Source of the DNA: Pseudooceanicola algae
GTDB taxonomy: Bacteria > Pseudomonadota > Alphaproteobacteria > Rhodobacterales > Rhodobacteraceae
DNA length: 64,000 nucleotides
Direction of reading: 5' to 3'
Assembly: GCF_003590145.2 (NCBI RefSeq)
Contig: NZ_CP060436.1
Location: 282,001-346,000 of the forward strand
This document shows, piece by piece, positions 49,782-57,616 of the stretch. The position numbers were made by a program, and so were the translations under genes. The stretch's first letter is position 1; each line of letters starts with the position of its first letter. Under the pieces are notes generated by a model. That model made no database searches, was not told where the DNA came from, and saw nothing but the letters and a program-made list of their open reading frames with translations.

Positions 49782-50150
49782 ATGGGCAAGTCGGTTCTCG
49801 TGATCGAGGACGAACCCAATATCATCGAGGCGATCAGCTTCATCCTGTCGCGGGATGGCTGGCATGTGGCCAGTCATTCCAACGGTGTGGATGCGGTTGC
49901 GGCGATCCATGCCCGGCGACCGGATCTGGTGATCCTTGACGTGATGCTGCCGGGACGGTCGGGATACGACATTCTGCGCGATCTCAGGGCGGACCAGCAG
50001 ACGGACAGCCTGCCGGTGCTGATGTTGACCGCCCGCGGCCAGACCAGCGACCGCGCCCTGGCCGAGGAAGTCGGGGCCAGCCGTTTCATGACCAAGCCGT
50101 TTTCCAATTCCGAAGTGCTGGCGGCGGTGAACGCGATGATCTGCACCTGA
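49782..50150 (+). CDS. Receiver-only response regulator
   Basis: 122 residues, only a CheY-like receiver. Acidic pair in VLVIEDEPNII, phospho-acceptor Asp in LVILDVMLPGRSG, Thr in LMLTARG and Lys in FMTKPF are all present. No DNA-binding or enzymatic output domain follows. GGGGAGGA precedes the ATG. It lies directly upstream of the small membrane protein and the symporter-kinase, presumably its phosphodonor; output must pass through another protein. Confidence 0.92.
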   Translation: MGKSVLVIEDEPNIIEAISFILSRDGWHVASHSNGVDAVAAIHARRPDLVILDVMLPGRSGYDILRDLRADQQTDSLPVLMLTARGQTSDRALAEEVGASRFMTKPFSNSEVLAAVNAMICT

Positions 50151-50152
50151 AG

Positions 50153-50623
50153 ATGCCGCTGCCCGGAGCTGCGAAGCAGGATATGCCAGACCCAGTCGAT
50201 CCCGAAAATGTGCAGGACCCAAGCCGGCAACCGGTCGGAACGGCCGCGCGGTCCAGCCTGCGACAGCCACTGCGGCAACCACCTCGGCCCGGGCCGGTCT
50301 TTCTGGCGCGCCGAAGCTATCGTCAGCGGCGGCTGGGGGATGCGGCGCGGCTGTTGCCGGTCCTCGGGATCATCTTTCTGGTCGGGGTGCCGTTGCTTTG
50401 GCCGCAAGGCGCGGCGGCGGGGCTGCCGACCTCTCGGGCGATCATCTATATCTTCGGGGTCTGGGCCCTGCTGGCTTTGGCCACCGCCCTGTGCCTGCAT
50501 TGGTCGCGCGATCTGCCCGATACCTTCGATGCAGACCCGAATGACGGTCTTCAGGATACGGGCGAGCGGCCCGGGGCCGTGCCCGGTGCCGCCGCGTCGA
50601 TACCGGAGGCGCCGCGCAGATGA
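50153..50623 (+). CDS. Small two-helix membrane protein coupled to the sensor kinase
   Basis: Up to 156 residues (146 if started at the ATG at 50183, which has AGCAGG close upstream). The first 60 are Pro/Arg-rich and soluble. Two membrane helices follow (LLPVLGIIFLVGVPLLWP and AIIYIFGVWALLALATALCLHWS), then an acidic tail. Its stop overlaps the kinase start (ATGA). The arrangement is reminiscent of CbrX, the small membrane protein translationally coupled to CbrA in Pseudomonas; homology is not established. Confidence 0.72.
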   Translation: MPLPGAAKQDMPDPVDPENVQDPSRQPVGTAARSSLRQPLRQPPRPGPVFLARRSYRQRRLGDAARLLPVLGIIFLVGVPLLWPQGAAAGLPTSRAIIYIFGVWALLALATALCLHWSRDLPDTFDADPNDGLQDTGERPGAVPGAAASIPEAPRR

Positions 50624-53322
50624 CATCGCTGAACCTGTTGATCGGCGCCTGCCTGACCTATGCCGCCTTCCTGTTCCTGATCGCCTTCGCGGCGGAACGG
50701 GCGGCGGTGCAGGGACGGTCGAACTGGCTGCGTTCGCCGCTGGTCTATACGCTGTCGTTGTCGGTATATTGCACCGCCTGGACCTTTTACGGGGCGGTCG
50801 GCTATGCGGCGCGGTCGGGTCTGGAATACCTGACGATCTATATCGGGCCGAGCCTGGTGATGATCGGCTGGCTCTGGGTGTTGCGCAAGATGGTGCGGAT
50901 CGGGCGCAGCCAGCGTATCACCTCGGTCGCGGACCTGATCTCGTCCCGCTACGGCAAGTCGAACCTGCTGGCGGTGGTCGTCACCTTGTTGGCGGTGATC
51001 GGCACCACCCCCTATATCGCGCTGCAATTGCAATCGGTCACGCAAAGTTTTGCCGTCTTTGCCGCCAATGACCCCACGACACAGTCCGCGCTGGCGCCTG
51101 CCGGGGCGGACAATCGGTCCACCGCACTTTGGGTGGCCGCCGGGCTGGCCGCCTTCACGGTGCTTTTCGGCACCCGCAATCTGGACGCCAATGAACGCCA
51201 TCACGGTGTGGTCATCGCCATCGCGGTCGAGGCGGTGGTCAAGCTATGCGCCCTGCTGGCCGTCGGTATCTTCACGGTCTGGAGCCTTGGCGGTGGCCTG
51301 TCAGAGACGCTGGCGCGCATCGATGCCTCGCAAAGCCTTGGCACCTGGCGGATGGAGGGCGGGCGCTGGACCGGTCTGATCTTCCTGTCGGCGGCGGCCC
51401 TGCTGTGCCTGCCGCGGATGTTCCAGGTCCTGGTGGTGGAAAACGAGGACGAGCGCCACCTGCGCACCGCCGCCTGGGCCTTTCCCGCCTACATGATCGC
51501 GATGAGCCTGTTTGTCATGCCGATCGCGGTCGCGGGCCTGTCCTTGCTGCCGGCGGGGTCGAACCCCGACATGTTCGTGCTGACCCTGCCGCTGTCCGAA
51601 GGGCGCCCGGCCCTGGCGGTGTTTTCCTTCATTGGCGGTTTCTCCTCGGCCACCTCGATGGTGATCGTGGCGGCCATTGCCCTGTCGACCATGGTGTCGA
51701 ACCATATCGTCATGCCGATCTGGCTGAAGATGAGCGGCGATGGCGCGATGGTCTCGGGCGACATGCGTCACGTGGTGATCCTGTCGCGCCGGGCCTCGAT
51801 CATCGCGGTGCTGTTCCTCGGTTACCTCTATTACCGCTTTTCGGGCGGCGGCGCGGCGCTGGCCTCCATCGGGTTGATCTCCTTCTCGGGCGTGGCGCAG
51901 TTCCTGCCTGCGATGCTGGGCGGGATCTTCTGGCGCGGGGCGACGCGGTCGGGGGCCTTTTCCGGGCTCTGCATCGGCTTCATGCTCTGGCTCTGGTGCC
52001 TGTTCCTGCCGTCCTTCGGGCCCGATGTCGTGATGTCCCGCACGCTTCTGGCCGATGGCCCCTTCGGACATGCCTGGCTGCGCCCGCAGGCCCTGTTCGG
52101 GATCGGGGGAATCGATCCGCTGGTACATGGAGTCTTCTGGTCGATCCTCCTGAACAGCCTCGCCTTCACGCTGATTTCGCTGTTTTCCTTCCCCTCGCCG
52201 ATGGAGCGGTTGCAGGGCGCGCAATTCGTCAACGTGTTCCAGCACTCCGCCCGCCCGCACGGCTGGTCGGGCGGCGCGGCGCAAAGCGAGGATCTGCTGA
52301 TCATGTCGCAGCGCCTGCTGGGCCCGGCGCAGGCCCAGGCGCTGTTTCAGTCAGAGGCAGCGCGCCAAGGCGTGACCGGATATCTGCCGGACCCCGATGC
52401 CGATTTCCTGCTGTTGCTTGAACGCGAATTGTCCGGCTCGGTCGGGGCCGCCACGGCCCATGCCATGGTCGCTCAGATCGTCGGAGGCGCGGCCGTTTCG
52501 GTCGAGGACCTGATGGCGGTGGCCGATGAAACCGCGCAGATCATGGAATATTCCAGTCAACTGGAAGCCAAGTCGAGCGAGCTGACCCGCACCGCCCGCC
52601 AGTTGCGCCTTGCGAATGAAAAGCTGACCCAGCTGTCGGTGCAAAAGGATGCCTTCCTCAGCCAGATCAGCCATGAGTTGCGCACGCCGATGGCCTCGAT
52701 TCGCGCGTTTTCGGAGATCCTGCGCGATCCCGGCGCTTTGCCCGAAGCGGACCGCGCCCGCTATGCCCGCATCATCCATGACGAAGGCGTGCGGCTGACC
52801 CGACTGCTGGACGATCTGCTGGACCTTTCGGTGCTGGAACACAGCCAGGTCACGCTGAACATCCGCCGCGTGCGCCTGTCCGAGGTGCTGGATCAGGCTA
52901 TCGCGGCAGCCGATACCGAAGGCGGCGGGCTGGCGTTGCAACGGGCCTATGGGCGCGACCCGATCTGGATCGAGACGGACGCGGATCGGCTGGCCCAGGT
53001 CTTTATCAACGTGATCGCCAATGCGCGGAAATATTGCGACGCCCCGCACCCCGCGCTGCGCATCGCCACCCGCAGCCTCCAGGGCGAGGTGACGGTGGAT
53101 TTCATCGACAACGGCAGCGGCATCGGGCCCGCGCAGCAGAACCTCATCTTCGAGAAATTTGCCCGGATCGGAGAGCACAAGGCCGGTGGCGCCGGGCTTG
53201 GTCTGGCGATCTGCCGCGAGATCATGGCCCGGCTCGGGGGCACCATCACCTATCTGCCGGGGCAGGGCGGCGCGGCCTTTCGGGTCCGGCTGGGGCCTCG
53301 GGCGGTGCTGGCGGCTCAATAA
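50620..53322 (+). CDS. Sensor histidine kinase with sodium/solute symporter and STAC domains (CbrA/CrbS type)
   Basis: 900 residues. About 1-510 is an SSF (SLC5-like) transporter domain with some 13 helices (e.g. YTLSLSVYCTAWTFYGAVGYAARSG; FSSATSMVIVAAIALSTMVSNHI). Residues about 590-650 match the STAC linker (LERELSGSVGAATAHAMVAQIVGG, ADETAQIMEYS). HisKA has SQISHELRTPMASIRAFSEIL with phospho-acceptor His685. HATPase has NVIANARKYC, DNGSGIGP and GGAGLGLAICREI. CrbS homologues govern acetate uptake and acs in gamma-proteobacteria, so its position 8 kb from acs is suggestive. No attached receiver. Confidence 0.9.
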   Translation: MTSLNLLIGACLTYAAFLFLIAFAAERAAVQGRSNWLRSPLVYTLSLSVYCTAWTFYGAVGYAARSGLEYLTIYIGPSLVMIGWLWVLRKMVRIGRSQRITSVADLISSRYGKSNLLAVVVTLLAVIGTTPYIALQLQSVTQSFAVFAANDPTTQSALAPAGADNRSTALWVAAGLAAFTVLFGTRNLDANERHHGVVIAIAVEAVVKLCALLAVGIFTVWSLGGGLSETLARIDASQSLGTWRMEGGRWTGLIFLSAAALLCLPRMFQVLVVENEDERHLRTAAWAFPAYMIAMSLFVMPIAVAGLSLLPAGSNPDMFVLTLPLSEGRPALAVFSFIGGFSSATSMVIVAAIALSTMVSNHIVMPIWLKMSGDGAMVSGDMRHVVILSRRASIIAVLFLGYLYYRFSGGGAALASIGLISFSGVAQFLPAMLGGIFWRGATRSGAFSGLCIGFMLWLWCLFLPSFGPDVVMSRTLLADGPFGHAWLRPQALFGIGGIDPLVHGVFWSILLNSLAFTLISLFSFPSPMERLQGAQFVNVFQHSARPHGWSGGAAQSEDLLIMSQRLLGPAQAQALFQSEAARQGVTGYLPDPDADFLLLLERELSGSVGAATAHAMVAQIVGGAAVSVEDLMAVADETAQIMEYSSQLEAKSSELTRTARQLRLANEKLTQLSVQKDAFLSQISHELRTPMASIRAFSEILRDPGALPEADRARYARIIHDEGVRLTRLLDDLLDLSVLEHSQVTLNIRRVRLSEVLDQAIAAADTEGGGLALQRAYGRDPIWIETDADRLAQVFINVIANARKYCDAPHPALRIATRSLQGEVTVDFIDNGSGIGPAQQNLIFEKFARIGEHKAGGAGLGLAICREIMARLGGTITYLPGQGGAAFRVRLGPRAVLAAQ

Positions 53323-53431
53323 GGGGCGGCGCGGCGCAGGTTCTTGCGGTTGCGGCCATTCTTAAAGCGGATGGTAACTATCTGGCCCCTACAACCAGCC
53401 TGAATGTCCGCAAAAAGCGGTGGCGGAGAAC

Positions 53432-54667
53432 ATGGCAAACGTAAAGTCAAACGCAGTCCTGCGCAGAAAGGCAGTTGCTGCCAGGGAGGTCTACCAGGCG
53501 CGCGCCATGTCGCCTGAGAAAGCCTTGCGTCTTGCGCTTGCGAAAAGCGCGGATGAACTTCTGGATCTGCCTCTTGTCGTGACGGAAATCACCCATGATT
53601 TCATTCCGGCTCAGGATTTCATCGACATGCTGGGTGATGATGCGCTGCTGCTGCTGCTGGATGGCCCGGTGCGGCTGACCGGGGCGGTGGTGCTGGATCT
53701 GCCGGTGACGACGGCGCTGGTCGAACAAAGCACGATGGGCCGCGTCAGCCCGCTTGAGATCGAGGAGCGCGCGCTGACGGCGACCGATGCCGCCTTGGTC
53801 GCGCCGATGCTGGATGACGTGCTGGAGCGGGTCGAAGGGCTGCTTGATGGCGCGCCGGGCACCGGCTGGCTGACCGGCTACGCCTTCGGGGTCCGGATCG
53901 AGAACAAGCGCCTGCTGGGACTGGCATTGGACGCGCCGGATTTCCATCTGTTCCGAATCACGATGGATCTTGGCGGCATCAAGCAGGGCGACCTGATCCT
54001 TGCCCTGCCGGACAGGCCGGACAGCGACGAGGACAGCCTTGCCGACGATGGTGCAAGCGCGCGCAACCTGAGCGACGCGGTGATGTTCGCCCCCGCCGCC
54101 ATCGACGCGGTCTTGCACCGCATCAGCATGCCCCTGTCCGATGTCAGCAATCTGAAGGTGGGGGACCTGCTGCCCGTTCCGCTGGAGGCCCTGCAACAGA
54201 CGCGGCTTGAAACCGGGCGCAACCATTGCCTCGGCAAGGTCCGGCTGGGTCAGGCGAACGGCCTTCGCGCTGTGCGCCTGACGATGGCGGATCTGGCCGA
54301 GGCCCGCGAAACCATCGGCACGTCCACCGATTCCGCGGCGGCCTTCTTTGAGGCCGATTCCCCGTCAGAGGCGGGGGGGATGGATTTCGGGGCCCCCGAC
54401 CTTGCCGATACGGATTTCCCGGCGCTGGATTCGATCCCTGACCCCGGTGGCCAGGAGGCGGGACTACCTGATCTGCCGCAAATCGACATGGGTGATGGGG
54501 ACGCGGGCGATTTCCCGGCCATGGGCGATCTTCCCGAAATCGGAGACCTGCCCCCGATGGATGATCTGCCCGATCTCTCGGACTTGCCGGGGTTGGACGA
54601 CGGCGAAGACAGCGATTTCCCGACGATGGGCATGGCGATGCCCGATCTTCCCGATCTGGAAGGCTAG
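53432..54667 (+). CDS. Orphan FliM/FliN-like (SpoA domain) protein with acidic repeat tail
   Basis: 411 residues from the ATG at 53432 behind GGAG (an upstream GTG at 53420 is less likely). Residues about 25-200 resemble the FliM middle region (SPEKALRLALAKSADELLDLPLVV; GDDALLLLLDGPVRLTGAVVLDLPVTTALVE). About 215-285 is a SpoA/FliN C-terminal domain (RISMPLSDVSNLKVGDLLPVPLEAL, GKVRLGQANGLRAVRL). The last ~110 residues are an Asp/Pro-rich repeat based on GDLPxMDDLPDLSDLPGLDD. No other flagellar or secretion gene is in the window. It may be a motor-associated protein acting at a distance. Confidence 0.78.
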   Translation: MANVKSNAVLRRKAVAAREVYQARAMSPEKALRLALAKSADELLDLPLVVTEITHDFIPAQDFIDMLGDDALLLLLDGPVRLTGAVVLDLPVTTALVEQSTMGRVSPLEIEERALTATDAALVAPMLDDVLERVEGLLDGAPGTGWLTGYAFGVRIENKRLLGLALDAPDFHLFRITMDLGGIKQGDLILALPDRPDSDEDSLADDGASARNLSDAVMFAPAAIDAVLHRISMPLSDVSNLKVGDLLPVPLEALQQTRLETGRNHCLGKVRLGQANGLRAVRLTMADLAEARETIGTSTDSAAAFFEADSPSEAGGMDFGAPDLADTDFPALDSIPDPGGQEAGLPDLPQIDMGDGDAGDFPAMGDLPEIGDLPPMDDLPDLSDLPGLDDGEDSDFPTMGMAMPDLPDLEG

Positions 54668-54808
54668 CCGAAGAACATGAGGAATATTGCGCTGGCCGAG
54701 GATAAGATGCCTGAAACCGGGGTCCCGGCTACATCGGGCGGTTGGCCTTTTGCGGCGCAAACTGGTCCCGGCGCCCGGACGGATCGCACCGCCCGAGCCA
54801 AAGCCGGC

Positions 54809-55234
54809 TCAATCGCTCAGTTGCACCAGACGCGGGCGCAGGCCCGACAGGTCGTAGCCCGCTCGTGCTACGGTGCCGAGTGTCTCATCGACATCCGCGC
54901 CATTGCTGACCCGACCCAGCGACCAGATCACCGAAGAGCGGGTGCCCGAAGCGCAGTAGGCCAGAACCGGCCCGGTGGCAGTGTCGGCGAAATCCATGTG
55001 TCTGGCGATATTGTCCGCCGTCATCGTGTCATGGGTCAGCGGCAGGACCGCGAAATCGAGGCCCGCAGCCGTGGCAGCCTCGGCCAGGGCTTCGGCCTGC
55101 AGCTCGGGCGGGTTTTCCGCGTCGGGGCGGTTGCAGATGATACGGGTGAATCCCGCCGCCTTGATGGCCGTCATGTCCGACGGTTCGATCTGGGGCGAAA
55201 CGGAATAGCTGGGCGTGATCTGACGAATATCCAT
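54809..55234 (-). CDS. TIGR01244 family phosphatase (beta-lactamase hydrolase-like protein domain)
   Basis: 141 residues, start at 55234 (MDIRQITPSYSVSPQIEPSDMTAIKAAGFTRIICNRPD, the standard family opening). The dual-specificity-phosphatase-like loop is YCASGTRSSVIW, with nucleophile Cys and Arg, and a general-acid loop lies near PLTHDTM. Related domains are fused to the persulfide dioxygenase/Blh protein of sulfide detoxification. Whether it acts on phosphoesters or sulfur compounds is open. Confidence 0.85.
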   Translation of the reverse strand: MDIRQITPSYSVSPQIEPSDMTAIKAAGFTRIICNRPDAENPPELQAEALAEAATAAGLDFAVLPLTHDTMTADNIARHMDFADTATGPVLAYCASGTRSSVIWSLGRVSNGADVDETLGTVARAGYDLSGLRPRLVQLSD

Positions 55235-55514
55235 GGCGTCGAGTTTAAGCGCCGCCGAAAGGGCTGTCCAGCGGCGCAAGCGTGCAGGGTCGGCGAAATT
55301 CGCCAACCAGCAGAAGCGCGAAATCCGCAAGTGTCCGCGCGCCGGGCCCTGCCCAGACCAAAAGCGTTTTGCGCAGTGACGCGCATTGGCTATACTGAAA
55401 CCGGTCCGGATCGCTTTGGGAGGAGCACCGGGCTATCGACAGCAAAGCAGGGGAACGAGACGGCACAAGCACTTTGTGTCTTGTCGTCCTGCTATCTATC
55501 AGGAGGAGGATCAT

Positions 55515-55739
55515 ATGAACGAAACGTCCATGAATGACCTGCAACGCAAATTTGCCGATGTGTCGGACCTGATCTTGTCCACGCGCCCCGGAAACCGGCA
55601 TCGGCACCTGACCAAACTCCATGAACTTGTTGGAGATTATTCCCGCAAAGGGGTCGTGGTTCCGCTGAAACTGCGCCAGATGCAGGAGGACCTGACCAAC
55701 GAGGCGATTGAGTCCCGTTTCAACAACATGCCGGTCTGA
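55515..55739 (+). CDS. Small conserved hypothetical protein
   Basis: 74 residues behind an unusually strong ribosome site (AGGAGGAGGA). It is charged and helical (LQRKFADVSDLILSTRPGNRHRHLTKLHELVGDYSRKGVVVPLKLRQMQEDL), with no Cys, signal or membrane segment. The sequence before it contains an AT-rich tract (TTGGCTATACTG). I do not recognise the family. Confidence 0.72.
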   Translation: MNETSMNDLQRKFADVSDLILSTRPGNRHRHLTKLHELVGDYSRKGVVVPLKLRQMQEDLTNEAIESRFNNMPV

Positions 55740-55972
55740 AGCGCGGAGCCCGCGCACCGGGCAGGCCAGATCAGGCCTGTCGCGTCTGATTTCATCCCGT
55801 CGCCGGTGCGCCCTGCGGCGGGATTATTCGTTTGCAGGCAAAGGATTAAAGGCCGTGCTGTGATGATCAATCTTACAGGGCGATTCGCGCTGATCAGGCA
55901 AAGTCGCGCCCGAAACCCCGTTCGACAGGTGGCTTGCCCCCGGCGACACGGTGTCTCAGGCGAGGCAGATCG

Positions 55973-56188
55973 TCAGCCGAGCGATATCCCGACCATCACC
56001 GCCATGAGACCCAGCACGGACAGGGCCAGCCCGCCCATGTTGAAAGGCATCGCCCGGCGGATCGCCTCGCGCAGGGCCGCGTCGTCCAGCTGCGCGCGCT
56101 TGGCCTGCGCCACCTTGATGATCGACCAGAAAAGCGACGTCAGTCCGATCAGCGACACCAGCGTGCCGGTCCAGATCAACCATTCCAT
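55973..56188 (-). CDS. Small two-helix membrane protein
   Basis: 71 residues with two membrane segments (LIWTGTLVSLIGLTSLFWSII and MGGLALSVLGLMAVMVGISLG) joined by a basic helical loop (KVAQAKRAQLDDAALREAIRRAM). GAGGAGAG lies upstream of the ATG on the minus strand. A hypothetical protein of a type common in Rhodobacterales; function unknown. Confidence 0.75.
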   Translation of the reverse strand: MEWLIWTGTLVSLIGLTSLFWSIIKVAQAKRAQLDDAALREAIRRAMPFNMGGLALSVLGLMAVMVGISLG

Positions 56189-56361
56189 TGCCGCTCTCCT
56201 CTTGTCCGGGCGTCCTGCGCGTAATCCAGCCGCCCCCCGGTTGCAAGCCCGCAGGCCTGTCCGCAGGGGTGAATTGGCCCTTGCGGCGCTTAGTCCCCTT
56301 GGCTAGCAAAGGGTTCCGCCGCCAGACGGCAGATCCCCGGTTCCGCATCCGAGAGTGAGAC

Positions 56362-56625
56362 ATGGAAGACGAAACGAGCGCCGACTCCAATTACCGCGTC
56401 ACCGCGGGCGAACTGCGTCAGTTCGTCGAGCGTATCGAACGGCTGGAAGTCGAAAAGAAAGATATCGCCGACCAGCAGAAAGAGGTCATGGCCGAGGCCA
56501 AGGGTCGTGGGTACGACACCAAGGTCCTGCGCAAGATCATTGCCCTGCGCAAACGCGACAAGGATGATATCGCCGAAGAAGAAGCGGTGCTGGAAATGTA
56601 CATGGAAGCGCTCGGGATGACCTGA
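56362..56625 (+). CDS. gapR: GapR family nucleoid-associated protein (DUF2312)
   Basis: 87 residues, nearly all coiled coil: ELRQFVERIERLEVEKKDIADQQKEVMAEAKGRGYDTKVLRKIIALRKRDKDDIAEEEAVLEMYMEALG. This matches GapR, which clamps overtwisted, AT-rich DNA ahead of polymerases in Caulobacter and other alphaproteobacteria. Length and motifs are normal. Confidence 0.93.
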   Translation: MEDETSADSNYRVTAGELRQFVERIERLEVEKKDIADQQKEVMAEAKGRGYDTKVLRKIIALRKRDKDDIAEEEAVLEMYMEALGMT

Positions 56626-56634
56626 GCGACCCGG

Positions 56635-57510
56635 TCAGGGGCGGAGCATCCGCACGCCCTCGATCGCTTCGATCTGGTCCAGATCGTCTTCGTAGACATC
56701 GCTCAGCAGATTGATCACGTCGCTGTCCCAGCCGGGCACGTTGATTTCTTCTTCGGTGCTGCCGGGCAGGGCGTTGCGCTTCAGAAAGGCTTCGATGACC
56801 TGATGGCGTTGTGCGGGGTCAAGCTCCGGATGGTTGCCAAGATAGGTCTTCAGCCGCGTCATCGCCTCGGGCGGCAGAAGCCGGCGCAGGATCGCGAATT
56901 CGCCATCCATCGGGATGTCGGGCGCGACGCCGGCCATTGCGTGCATGACATCGGCCCAGATCAGCGGCGTGTGTTCACTGCACCAGACCGTGATCGCGAT
57001 ATCGGGCGCGGCCCGGCGCAGGCGCAGCAGCAGTTCCGACCAGCGCAGGCGCAGCGGGTCCGATTCCCAGAACCTGTCCAGCACATCGCTCTGCGGGGCT
57101 TCGCGATAGAGCGTCGGGATGAACAGCGCCGGATTGCAGAGCGACAGGCACAGTTCGATCTGATCCTCGCGGAACAATTCGCGCAGCGCCGCCAGCCGGA
57201 TATCGGCGTTTCGGAAAAACCGGTTCTGCGCCAGGGCGAGCTTTGGCACGCTGAAGAAATTCGGGTTGGTCAGGATCAGGCGCCGGATGTCCGGGCTGCT
57301 GACCAGGTCTGCCAGCAGGGCTTCGCGTTGGCCGGGGGGGCGCGGGGCGAAGGCGATGGAATCGAGCATCTCGCGCAGGTCGCGCCGATAGCGCGACGGG
57401 CCGGGCAGGGCGGTCCCGGCCTCCTGCAGAACGTCGCGGTTGCGCAGCAGGCATTTGACCAGCAGATCCTCGTCGGTGCCGTAGACCCCTGCGTGAAGTA
57501 CGATATGCAT
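56635..57510 (-). CDS. Conserved hypothetical protein with possible sulfotransferase-like fold
   Basis: 291 residues, no signal or membrane segment. The opening MHIVLHAGVYGTDEDLLVKCLLRNRDVLQEAG has the length and hydrophobic pattern of the first strand, loop and helix of sulfotransferase-like proteins, but the PAPS-binding Lys/Thr residues are absent. Other recognisable pieces are FFSVPKLALAQNRFFRNADIRLAALRELF and an Asp/Glu-rich C-terminus (SDVYEDDLDQIEAIEGV). Function unknown. It converges on gapR with 9 bp between stops. Confidence 0.7.
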   Translation of the reverse strand: MHIVLHAGVYGTDEDLLVKCLLRNRDVLQEAGTALPGPSRYRRDLREMLDSIAFAPRPPGQREALLADLVSSPDIRRLILTNPNFFSVPKLALAQNRFFRNADIRLAALRELFREDQIELCLSLCNPALFIPTLYREAPQSDVLDRFWESDPLRLRWSELLLRLRRAAPDIAITVWCSEHTPLIWADVMHAMAGVAPDIPMDGEFAILRRLLPPEAMTRLKTYLGNHPELDPAQRHQVIEAFLKRNALPGSTEEEINVPGWDSDVINLLSDVYEDDLDQIEAIEGVRMLRP

Positions 57511-57616
57511 TGCCGCTCCGTGAAATTGGCCCGGTATTCAAGGTGAGCCCGCTTTCGGGCCCGGTACCCCGGGCTAGGTTCTGGACAGAAGGAACCATTT
57601 CGGGCAACCAATTTCC

